DNA of 7,336 bases. Origin: Thermococcus sp. (lineage in GTDB: Archaea; Methanobacteriota_B; Thermococci; Thermococcales; Thermococcaceae). Location: NCBI GenBank assembly GCA_027074805.1, contig JALTCK010000076.1, positions 1-7,336 of the forward strand. Reading direction: 5' to 3'. The notes under the pieces are model-generated. The model saw only the letters and a list, made by a program, of their open reading frames with translations, was not told where the DNA came from and searched no databases. Position numbers and translations under genes: made by a program. Of this stretch, positions 1 through 5,859 are shown in pieces (the first letter of the stretch is position 1; each line of letters starts with the position of its first letter).

Positions 1-12
1 CATTCTAAACCG

Positions 13-28
13 GGAAAAGCTTTATAAC
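13..28 (+). promoter_or_regulatory. Promoter (BRE/TATA) of the EF-2 gene
   Basis: A purine-rich BRE-like stretch (GGAAAAGC) runs directly into the TATA-like octamer TTTATAAC at 21-28. In archaea transcription starts about 25 bases beyond the TATA centre, here near position 50, giving a leader of roughly 29 bases. The leader ends in GGTGGTG just before the ATG, which partly matches the archaeal anti-Shine-Dalgarno sequence. A second A/T-rich stretch at 33-44 is a weaker alternative TATA element. Confidence 0.65.
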
Positions 29-78
29 CGAACTTTTTAAGTTAAGCCGACAAGCTCATCAGAGGATGGTGGTGTGTT

Positions 79-2277
79 ATGGGAAGAAGGGAAGAGATGA
101 TTGCGAAGATTAAGGAGTTGATGACCCAGCCTGAGAGGATCAGGAACATGGGTATCGCCGCTCACATTGACCACGGTAAAACGACTCTGAGCGACAACCT
201 GCTCGCTGGGGCTGGCATGATCAGTGAGGAGCTAGCCGGAAAGCAGCTCGTTTTAGACTTCGACGAGCAGGAGCAGGCGAGGGGAATCACAATCAACGCC
301 GCTAACGTCTCGATGGTCCACAACTACGAGGGTCAGGACTATCTCATCAACCTGATTGATACTCCTGGTCACGTCGACTTTGGCGGTGACGTTACAAGGG
401 CCATGCGTGCCATAGACGGTGCGATCATCGTTGTCGACGCCGTCGAGGGCGTCATGCCCCAGACCGAGACTGTCCTCAGGCAGGCTTTGAGAGAGTACGT
501 CAAGCCTGTCCTCTTCATCAACAAGGTCGACAGGCTCATCAAGGAGCTCAAGCTCGGCCCGAACGACATCCTCAACCGCTTTGCCAAGATCATCACCGAC
601 GTCAACAGGCTCATCAAGAAGTACGCTCCAGACGAGTTCAAGAGCCAGTGGATGGTCAGGGTTGAGGACGGAAGCGTCGCCTTTGGAAGTGCTTACTACA
701 ATTGGGCCCTCAGCGTCCCATACATGAAGAAAACAGGTGTTTCATTCAAGGACATCGTCGAGCTCACCAACAGCGGTGACCTCAAGACCCTCAGGCAGAA
801 GGCCCCGCTCCACGTTGTCGTCCTCGATATGGTCGTCAAGCACCTCCCGAACCCGCTCGAGGCCCAGAAGTACAGGATCCCGCACCTCTGGAGGGGAGAC
901 GTCAACAGCGAGATCGGTCAGGCCATGATGCGCTGCGATCCGAAGGGCAAGATGGTGATGGTCGTCACCAAGATCATCCTCGACAAGCACGCTGGTGAGG
1001 TTTCAACAGGCCGTGTCTGGAGCGGTACGGTGAAGACCGGCCAGGAGGTCTACCTCATCAGCGCGAAGAGGAAGGCCAGAGTCCAGCAGGTAGGCATCTA
1101 CATGGGGCCTGAGAGGATCAACATGGAGGCCGTTCCTGCAGGGAACATAGTTGCAGTCACCGGTCTACGTGATGCAATGGCCGGTGAGACCGTATCGGTT
1201 GAGCAGATTGAGCCATTTGAGGCGCTCCACTATACCAGTGAGCCAGTTGTTACGGTAGCCATCGAGGCTAAAAACGTCAAGGACCTTCCAAAGCTAATAG
1301 AGGCCCTAAGACAGCTTGCCAAAGAAGACCCGACGCTCCACGTTAAGATCGATGAGGAAACCGGTCAGCACCTCCTCAGCGGCATGGGTGAGCTTCACCT
1401 CGAGGTTAAGCTCGTCAAGCTCAAGGAGGACTGGAAGCTCGACGTCGATGTCAGCCCGCCGATCGTCGTCTACCGCGAGAGCGTCACCAAGCAGAGCCCG
1501 ATAGTCGAAGGGAAGTCACCGAACAAGCACAACAGATTCTACATAACGGTCGAGCCAATGCCGGACGAGATATACGAAGCCATCCACGAGGGCTTTATCC
1601 CTGAGGGCAGACCCAAGAACCCGAAGGAAGTGGCTAAGAAGCTCGCCGAGCTCGGTATGGACTACGAGGTGGCTAAGGGCATAGTGGACATCTACAACGG
1701 CAACATGTTCCTTGACAACACCAAGGGTATCCAGTACCTCAATGAGGTCATGGACCTTCTCGTGGACGGATTCCATCAGGCAATGGACGAAGGGCCGCTG
1801 GCAAGGGAGCCGGTAATGAAGGTCATAGTTAGGCTCCACGATGCGAAGATACACGAGGACAACGTCCACCGCGGTCCGGCCCAGATATATCCGGCCATCA
1901 GAGGGGCCATCCAGTGCGCCATGATGAAGGCTAACCCAGTGCTTTATGAGCCATACCAGAAGGTCATCATCAACGTGCCCTACGAGTACATGGGGGCAGT
2001 CAGCAGGGAGATCAACCAAAGGCGTGGACAGCTCATCGACATGAGGCAGGAAGGAGAGGTCATGATAATCATCTCGGAGGCGCCCGTTGCAGAGATGTTT
2101 GGGTTTGCTGGTGCCATCCGTGGAGCGACCAGCGGAAGGGCTCTCTGGAGTACGGAACATGCGGGCTTCAAGCGTGTTCCGGGAGAGCTTGCCACGAACA
2201 TAATCAGACAGATACGCCAGAGGAAGGGCCTCAACCCAGAGCCCCCGAAGGAGCAGGACGTCTGCCCGCAGCAGTGA
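79..2277 (+). CDS. fusA: Archaeal translation elongation factor 2 (aEF-2)
   Basis: Ribosomal translocase of 732 residues, a GTPase that moves tRNAs and mRNA after peptide-bond formation in the cytoplasm. The G domain shows AHIDHGKT (28-35, P-loop), RGIT (68-71, switch I), DTPGH (94-98) and NKVD (148-151). Domain II starts near 292, domain III near 388, domain IV near 457 and domain V near 620. The diphthamide-site histidine is H597 within NVHRG, so the factor should be a substrate of the Dph pathway and sensitive to ADP-ribosylating toxins (family knowledge). The length equals that of Pyrococcus EF-2, with no intein or break. The start is fixed by the conserved MGRREEM N-terminus and a leader with GGTGGTG. 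The gene has its own promoter and ends six bases from the convergent trm1 stop. A stretch near residues 338-415 uses more A/T-ending codons than the rest. Confidence 0.98.
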   Translation: MGRREEMIAKIKELMTQPERIRNMGIAAHIDHGKTTLSDNLLAGAGMISEELAGKQLVLDFDEQEQARGITINAANVSMVHNYEGQDYLINLIDTPGHVDFGGDVTRAMRAIDGAIIVVDAVEGVMPQTETVLRQALREYVKPVLFINKVDRLIKELKLGPNDILNRFAKIITDVNRLIKKYAPDEFKSQWMVRVEDGSVAFGSAYYNWALSVPYMKKTGVSFKDIVELTNSGDLKTLRQKAPLHVVVLDMVVKHLPNPLEAQKYRIPHLWRGDVNSEIGQAMMRCDPKGKMVMVVTKIILDKHAGEVSTGRVWSGTVKTGQEVYLISAKRKARVQQVGIYMGPERINMEAVPAGNIVAVTGLRDAMAGETVSVEQIEPFEALHYTSEPVVTVAIEAKNVKDLPKLIEALRQLAKEDPTLHVKIDEETGQHLLSGMGELHLEVKLVKLKEDWKLDVDVSPPIVVYRESVTKQSPIVEGKSPNKHNRFYITVEPMPDEIYEAIHEGFIPEGRPKNPKEVAKKLAELGMDYEVAKGIVDIYNGNMFLDNTKGIQYLNEVMDLLVDGFHQAMDEGPLAREPVMKVIVRLHDAKIHEDNVHRGPAQIYPAIRGAIQCAMMKANPVLYEPYQKVIINVPYEYMGAVSREINQRRGQLIDMRQEGEVMIIISEAPVAEMFGFAGAIRGATSGRALWSTEHAGFKRVPGELATNIIRQIRQRKGLNPEPPKEQDVCPQQ

Positions 2278-2283
2278 GCGGGC
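2264..2283. terminator. GC stem-loop at the convergent EF-2/trm1 junction, possible bidirectional 3' end
   Basis: GCCCGC (2264-2269) and GCGGGC (2278-2283) form a perfect six-base, all-GC inverted repeat around an eight-base loop that contains the EF-2 TGA stop codon. The right arm fills the whole six-base gap before the trm1 stop codon. Being symmetrical, it would fold in both transcripts. On the EF-2 side it is followed by a pyrimidine-rich run; on the trm1 side no T-tract follows. Archaeal termination depends mostly on U-tracts, so a role in termination or 3' end protection is inference. Confidence 0.3.
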
Positions 2284-3420
2284 CTACCCCCTCTTCTTCA
2301 TTGCTTTTATGACTTCCTCAAAGGGCGCGTCGGTTTTTATAGCAGTGGGGGAAAAATGGGTTCTACTGGCCGAATATCCGAGTTCTCTGAGTTTCTCAAT
2401 TACCTCGCTGACCTTCACCACCTCGAGGCCGTTTCTTCTCGCGAGGGCGTGGGTGTCGTAGTGGAAGGGAACGTCGAGCTCATTAACCAATAGCTCAACG
2501 AAGGGCAGAGTCTTTCTGTGGGCGGGTTCGAACTCCTTCAGCTCCCTCTTGAGCCCTTCCATGAAGTCAGTGTCTTTCAACGGGCCGAGCCACATCGGGC
2601 CGAAGGCTCCGGATTTTGAGGGGAGAAAGTTCATCTCGTAGGCAAATCTACCGCTCTCCTCCTGCCACAGGTAGCCGAGATTTGATAGGCTCTTATCGGC
2701 CTTCTTCGCGCCGCTCTCCAGCCTGAGGAAAGCCCTGAAGTAGTGGTCACGGTAGTAGGCGAGGAGAACACCAACGCCCAGGTCGTACTTGGCCGCGTAT
2801 CTCAGAACAGTTCCGATGAGAATCCTCAGCCCGGCTTCGTGGCAGAGCTCCCCCCTTATAGGCTCCGCCAAGTATTTCCGAAGGCAGGCGTTTCTGTATG
2901 CCCCGCAGAGGACGCCGGTGTCGGTGGCAGTGATAGCTAAGACTCCTCTCCTCTTCACGCTCCTCAAAGCCGTGTCAAGGAACTCCACCGGCGAGCCGAA
3001 GGGGTCCAAATCCAGGAAGTCGAAGTAGCGGAACTTCTCGGCCATGAGCCAGTTGGCATCGCCATGGTTAACTATGAGGGTTTTTTCGCCCTTAAACACA
3101 AACCGTTTATCGCCCAAGGGTTTTCCTTTCACCCCGAGGTTCAGCTCGACATTTTTGAGAATGAGGTTGAAAGCCTCCCCACTTATGTCGTTAAGCCAGG
3201 TCTCTTCCACCGGAGTCTCGAGGGAATAGCGGATACCCCTTATTCCAGTCGCCGAAAGTGCGTCGAGAGCGTTTTTCGACTTCAAGACCCTAAGGGCAAG
3301 GACGCTGAGGTCCCGATTGAGGGCCATCACAGGGTTGTAGAAAACGGGAGCATCGTAAATCCTCTCAGCCTTTGGAACCAGTATTCTCGCGAGTCCCTCC
3401 CTCACCTCGATTAGCTCCAT
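2284..3420 (-). CDS. trm1: tRNA (guanine(26)-N(2))-dimethyltransferase Trm1
   Basis: SAM-dependent enzyme that methylates the exocyclic amine of G26 in tRNA, at the D-stem/anticodon-stem hinge. The 378 residues match the usual archaeal Trm1 length. Visible parts are the N-terminal Trm1 signature (VFYNPVMALNRD, 26-37), the SAM-binding loop (DALSATGIRG, 53-62), the acidic residue after strand 2 (ND, 77-78), HGDA (119-122) and the catalytic DPFG (139-142). The C-terminal third, from about 260, corresponds to the Trm1-specific domain. The ATG follows GGTGA with four bases between. The gene lies 32 bases downstream of the L35Ae gene on the same strand and is probably cotranscribed with it. That gap contains a T-rich run on the coding strand (CCTTTTCTTTCT) that might reduce read-through. 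Its 3' end converges on EF-2. Confidence 0.96.
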   Translation of the reverse strand: MELIEVREGLARILVPKAERIYDAPVFYNPVMALNRDLSVLALRVLKSKNALDALSATGIRGIRYSLETPVEETWLNDISGEAFNLILKNVELNLGVKGKPLGDKRFVFKGEKTLIVNHGDANWLMAEKFRYFDFLDLDPFGSPVEFLDTALRSVKRRGVLAITATDTGVLCGAYRNACLRKYLAEPIRGELCHEAGLRILIGTVLRYAAKYDLGVGVLLAYYRDHYFRAFLRLESGAKKADKSLSNLGYLWQEESGRFAYEMNFLPSKSGAFGPMWLGPLKDTDFMEGLKRELKEFEPAHRKTLPFVELLVNELDVPFHYDTHALARRNGLEVVKVSEVIEKLRELGYSASRTHFSPTAIKTDAPFEEVIKAMKKRG

Positions 3421-3452
3421 CCTCTCACCGGAGAAAGAAAAGGTGGGGACGT

Positions 3453-3713
3453 TTAAAGGATTTCGACGTAGTCGCCGAGGGCCTGACCCGGAAGACCGGG
3501 CCTGAAGTAGGCCTTAACTTCTCCCCTCTTACCGTGGGGCTTGAGAATCCTGCCGTACATCTTCCTGCCGGTCGGCGTCCTCCAGACGACCTTTCTGCCG
3601 ATGAGCCCCGAGGCCGCGGCCCGGTCGTTCACATCAAGGGGCTTCAGAATCATGTGGTGGTTGTTCTGGTGCTCCTTTGTACCGACGTAGGCAAGGACGA
3701 TGGCCCTTCTCAT
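3453..3713 (-). CDS. rpl35ae: 50S ribosomal protein L35Ae
   Basis: Small basic protein of the large ribosomal subunit, 86 residues with the chosen start. The family is recognised from KPLDVN, LIGRKVVW, the TPTG turn, and the conserved tail LPGQALGDYVEI; the P. furiosus protein has the same tail and about the same length. The frame is also open from a GTG at 3728, but the ATG at 3713 is preferred: GGAGGTGA lies at 3726-3719, five bases upstream of it, and the N-terminus (RRAIVLAYVG) then aligns with the family. The gene sits 40 bases after the HAD gene and 32 bases before trm1. It has a candidate promoter of its own inside the last codons of the HAD gene, so ribosomal protein output need not follow HAD expression. 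Confidence 0.95.
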   Translation of the reverse strand: MRRAIVLAYVGTKEHQNNHHMILKPLDVNDRAAASGLIGRKVVWRTPTGRKMYGRILKPHGKRGEVKAYFRPGLPGQALGDYVEIL

Positions 3714-3718
3714 CGCCC

Positions 3719-3726
3719 TCACCTCC
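3719..3726 (-). promoter_or_regulatory. Ribosome binding site of L35Ae (decides the start)
   Basis: On the minus strand GGAGGTGA stands five bases before the ATG at 3713. It is complementary to the conserved archaeal 16S rRNA 3' end. It lies inside the reading frame that would begin at the GTG at 3728, and that upstream GTG has no such site in front of it. Confidence 0.85.
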
Positions 3727-3749
3727 ACCGATCGCTTCTTTTTGAACTA

Positions 3750-3763
3750 GTTTTTAAGTTTTA
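3750..3763 (-). promoter_or_regulatory. Candidate internal promoter for rpl35ae-trm1
   Basis: Reading the minus strand, TAAAACTTAAAAAC combines an A-rich BRE-like part with a TATA-like CTTAAAAA (3758-3751). The predicted transcription start, about 25 bases on, is near 3729, just ahead of the L35Ae ribosome binding site and giving a leader of roughly 16 bases. The element overlaps the stop codon of the upstream HAD gene. The match is to A/T-rich consensus only, so moderate confidence. Confidence 0.5.
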
Positions 3764-4422
3764 TTGCCACTCAAGAGGCATTCAAGTCCATCGTCTATAT
3801 CAAGGACTTCCCGGAGGGACTTTATCTTCATGAAGTTCTGGCGCTCGAAGAGAAGTGCAACGTCACTCTTGTAAGGGGAAGCCTTCTGAACGAGGAGAGT
3901 ATTGTCATCCAGAACGTAGGTGAAGCGACTGGGACTGTCGTCAACCCAGACGAAGGGCTCGTCGGGATATAGCTCGCGCAGGGTCTCGAACTTCTGGAGC
4001 ATGTCCTTGGTGCCCTTGAAGGTTATAACCTCATCGAACTCCTCGTACCAGCCGGTGCGCCTCATGAAGATGACCTTGCCGCCGGGGTATGTGTGCTCTC
4101 CGGAGAAGCTGATGACGTATCTCCCGCGCCCTCTCAACTCTCGAATTACCTTGCGGGCAAAGGGATAATCCTTGATGTACTTGGGCATAAGCTTGTAGTA
4201 CTCGTGAATCGTTCCCTGTGCAACGAGTTCGTGAATGACGCCGAGGTACTGGTAGGTCAGCTTTCCCTTTATAAAGAGGAAAAGGGCCTTGTAGTAGTCC
4301 TCATAGAGGTCGCTTTCGATTACGGCGGGCATTGTCTTCTCTATGGCAATCTGCAGGGCCTTTTCAACGGCCTGGGTGCTGTCCACCAGCGTCCCGTCGA
4401 AGTCAAAGAGGTAGATTACCAT
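3754..4422 (-). CDS. HAD-superfamily hydrolase (phosphatase-like), substrate unknown
   Basis: A 222-residue cytoplasmic enzyme of the haloacid dehalogenase superfamily, probably a Mg-dependent phosphomonoesterase. Motif I is DFDGTLVDS with nucleophile D7 and acid/base D9. Residues about 15-85 are helical and fill the place of a C1-type cap. Motif II is S105 or S107 in VISFSGE, motif III is probably K139 in KGTKD, and motif IV is the acidic pair D161-D162 in VWVDDSP. The proline that often follows the motif III lysine is absent, and the GEHTYPGGK segment after motif II is not one I can tie to a subfamily. No substrate can be predicted. The ATG has no Shine-Dalgarno sequence, and the TATA box sits where transcription would start at or next to the ATG, suggesting a leaderless message. 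It is the first gene of the minus-strand block leading into rpl35ae and trm1. Confidence 0.88.
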   Translation of the reverse strand: MVIYLFDFDGTLVDSTQAVEKALQIAIEKTMPAVIESDLYEDYYKALFLFIKGKLTYQYLGVIHELVAQGTIHEYYKLMPKYIKDYPFARKVIRELRGRGRYVISFSGEHTYPGGKVIFMRRTGWYEEFDEVITFKGTKDMLQKFETLRELYPDEPFVWVDDSPSRFTYVLDDNTLLVQKASPYKSDVALLFERQNFMKIKSLREVLDIDDGLECLLSGNKT

Positions 4423-4444
4423 GGTTCAATGTATCTCTCTCAGG

Positions 4445-4458
4445 GTTATAAATTTTGG
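4445..4458 (-). promoter_or_regulatory. Promoter of the HAD gene, probably giving a leaderless mRNA
   Basis: The minus strand reads CCAAAATTTATAAC: a BRE-like CCAAAA followed by TTTATAAC (4452-4445), the same octamer as in the EF-2 promoter. Its centre is about 26 bases from the first base of the ATG at 4422, the normal distance from TATA box to transcription start in archaea. Confidence 0.6.
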
Positions 4459-4462
4459 CATC

Positions 4463-4478
4463 CCGAAAGGGTTTTATT
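4463..4478 (+). promoter_or_regulatory. Promoter of the prolidase gene
   Basis: CCGAAAGG acts as a plausible BRE before the TATA-like GTTTTATT (4471-4478). The predicted start is near 4501, giving a leader of about 13 bases that holds AGGTGG (4501-4506) seven bases before the ATG. It lies back to back with the HAD promoter, the two TATA centres being about 26 bases apart. Confidence 0.5.
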
Positions 4479-4513
4479 TCCCCTCCCACTACCCTCCTGC
4501 AGGTGGTTGCCCC

Positions 4514-5560
4514 ATGAGGATATCAAGACTACAGGAGTTTCTGGCCGAGAAAGAACTCGATGGTGGAATCATAACTTCACGGGAAAACCTGTACTACTTC
4601 ACAGGAAGCGCACCGGTTCTCGGAGGCTATCTCGTAGTTACTCCAGATGATGCTTTGTTCATCGTCCCCGAACTCGAATACGAAGAGGCGAAGGAGACAT
4701 CCAAAGTCCCCGTGGAAAAGTTCAAGACCGGGAAGGAGTTATACGAAAGGCTCTCCGGCTTTGGGCTGAGGAGAGTTGGAATAGAAGGAAAGATCAGATT
4801 CTCATCGGTTCAGACCCTTCGTGAGAAGGCTGGAATCAATGATTTTGAGCTGGTGGACGACGTCATCAAGGAGCTCCGCATAATTAAAGCTCCAGAGGAG
4901 ATAGAGGCCATAGAGGCCGCCTGCAAAATAGCTGACCAGGCCATGATGGCAGCGCTGGAAGAGATAAGCGAGGGCAGGCGCGAGAGGGAAATCGCCGCCA
5001 AGATGGAGTACGTCATGAAGATGAACGGTGCTGAAAAGCCCGCCTTCGACACGATAATAGCGAGCGGCCCCCGCTCCGCTCTGCCGCACGGGGTGGCGAG
5101 CGACAGGAGGATAGAGAAGGGCGATTTGGTGGTCATCGACGAGGGCGCGCTCTACAGGCATTACCACTCGGACATGACGAGGACGATAGTTGTTGGCAGT
5201 CCAAACGAGAAGCAGAAGGAAATCTATGAGATAGTCCTTGAGGCCCAGAGGAAGGGCGTTGATGCGGCGAGGCCAGGGATTACCGCCAAAGACCTTGACA
5301 CCATCGTGAGGGACGTCATAGCGGACTACGGCTACGGCGACTACTTCATCCACTCAACCGGGCACGGCGTGGGCCTTGAGATACACGAGTGGCCCGGGGT
5401 GAGCCAGAGGGACGAGACCGTGCTTAAGCCTGGTATGGTGATAACGGTCGAGCCTGGCATCTACATCCCCAAGTTCGGCGGCGTCAGGATAGAGGACACC
5501 ATAGTCATTACCGAGAACGGCGCCAGAAGGCTCACCAAGACGGAGAGGGAGCTTATTTAG
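4514..5560 (+). CDS. pepQ: Xaa-Pro dipeptidase (prolidase), M24 family
   Basis: Cytoplasmic dinuclear metal peptidase that cleaves dipeptides with C-terminal proline, the last step of proline-containing peptide turnover. With the ATG at 4514 the protein has 348 residues, the same as P. furiosus prolidase, and all five metal ligands fall at the same numbers: D209, D220, H284, E313 and E327. H291 of the HEWP segment is also kept. Residues 1-120 form the N-terminal creatinase-like domain (NLYYFTGS, VPELEYEEAKE), and the rest is the pita-bread catalytic domain (KPAFDTIIASG, STGHGVGLEIHEWP, EPGIYIP). An upstream in-frame ATG at 4421 is rejected because it lies across the promoter region and adds non-homologous sequence. 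Residue 210, directly after ligand D209, is glutamate where the P. furiosus enzyme has leucine. A related Xaa-Pro aminopeptidase is less likely given the length and the match to prolidase. Confidence 0.96.
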   Translation: MRISRLQEFLAEKELDGGIITSRENLYYFTGSAPVLGGYLVVTPDDALFIVPELEYEEAKETSKVPVEKFKTGKELYERLSGFGLRRVGIEGKIRFSSVQTLREKAGINDFELVDDVIKELRIIKAPEEIEAIEAACKIADQAMMAALEEISEGRREREIAAKMEYVMKMNGAEKPAFDTIIASGPRSALPHGVASDRRIEKGDLVVIDEGALYRHYHSDMTRTIVVGSPNEKQKEIYEIVLEAQRKGVDAARPGITAKDLDTIVRDVIADYGYGDYFIHSTGHGVGLEIHEWPGVSQRDETVLKPGMVITVEPGIYIPKFGGVRIEDTIVITENGARRLTKTERELI

Positions 5561-5570
5561 CTTTTTCTAA
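5561..5570 (+). terminator. Possible T-tract terminator after prolidase
   Basis: Directly after the TAG stop the coding strand reads CTTTTTCTAA, followed by another T-rich run. Archaeal RNA polymerase terminates at such U-tracts without needing a hairpin. The tract is short and includes only five consecutive Ts, so this is tentative. The new promoter about 15 bases further on fits a transcript boundary here. Confidence 0.35.
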
Positions 5571-5580
5571 CATCTTCTAA

Positions 5581-5594
5581 GGAAAACTTAAAAG
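5581..5594 (+). promoter_or_regulatory. Candidate promoter of the small-gene pair
   Basis: GGAAAACTTAAAAG combines a BRE-like GGAAAA with TATA-like CTTAAAAG. The predicted start near 5616 gives a leader of about 34 bases. A second A/T element (ACTTAATT, 5607-5614) would give a leader of about 13 bases. Either fits the strong ribosome binding site GGAGGTG at 5638-5644. Confidence 0.5.
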
Positions 5595-5649
5595 CAATTC
5601 GACGTTACTTAATTTTGAAGAGGATAGAAGAAGCTTTGGAGGTGGCAGC

Positions 5650-5859
5650 ATGTCGGTCAGCGGCCTTGAGGAGGGAATGGAGAGGATGAACGAATCTGGG
5701 ATTGATCTTTCCACGATTTCCAACGTCTCGAAGTCGGGAATGGGGCTGGTAGAAGTCATAATACAGATTTTGAGTGAGAACGAGGTAAGGATGAGTTTCA
5801 GGGACTTTAAGATGGACGGAGAGGTAAGGTTCAGGCTCGAACCCCTCAAAAGGGAATGA
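5650..5859 (+). CDS. Small acidic protein of unknown function, first of a coupled pair
   Basis: A 69-residue protein I do not recognise. It is supported as a gene by GGAGGTG five bases before its ATG, a promoter-like element upstream, and a four-base stop/start overlap with the next gene. Residues 1-30 are polar and rich in serine and glutamate. Residues 32-43 (GLVEVIIQILSE) look like an amphipathic helix, and 45-66 alternate charged and hydrophobic residues like a beta hairpin (VRMSFRDF, then EVRFRLEPL). It has six methionines, 13 acidic and nine basic residues. There is no signal peptide, membrane segment or cysteine, so it should be a soluble cytoplasmic protein. Its G+C is lower than in flanking genes. 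A long open frame on the opposite strand has no supporting signals. The gene is very likely real; the function is unknown. Confidence 0.72.
   Translation: MSVSGLEEGMERMNESGIDLSTISNVSKSGMGLVEVIIQILSENEVRMSFRDFKMDGEVRFRLEPLKRE

Noticed and set aside
1..78. tRNA or other RNA gene upstream of EF-2
   Set aside because: No cloverleaf, T-loop or box motifs are present; the stretch is explained by promoter, leader and ribosome binding site.
1516..2160. 214-codon open frame on the minus strand inside EF-2
   Set aside because: It is antisense to conserved EF-2 domains, has no ribosome binding site or recognisable domain, and arises because C-ending codons suppress stops on the opposite strand.
3064..3414. 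116-codon open frame on the plus strand inside trm1
   Set aside because: It is antisense to the SAM-binding and catalytic motifs of Trm1, with no ribosome binding site or recognisable product.
3452..3458. TTTAAA-like element between rpl35ae and trm1 as a separate trm1 promoter
   Set aside because: It is made by the L35Ae stop codon, lacks a BRE, and would place the transcription start inside or past the trm1 ribosome binding site.
4421..4513. N-terminal extension of prolidase from an ATG at 4421
   Set aside because: The extension covers the divergent promoter region and is not related to prolidase N-termini; the ATG at 4514 has AGGTGG upstream and gives exactly the family length.
4802..5353. 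183-codon open frame on the minus strand inside prolidase
   Set aside because: It overlaps the conserved catalytic domain including metal ligands D209 and D220 and has no supporting signals.
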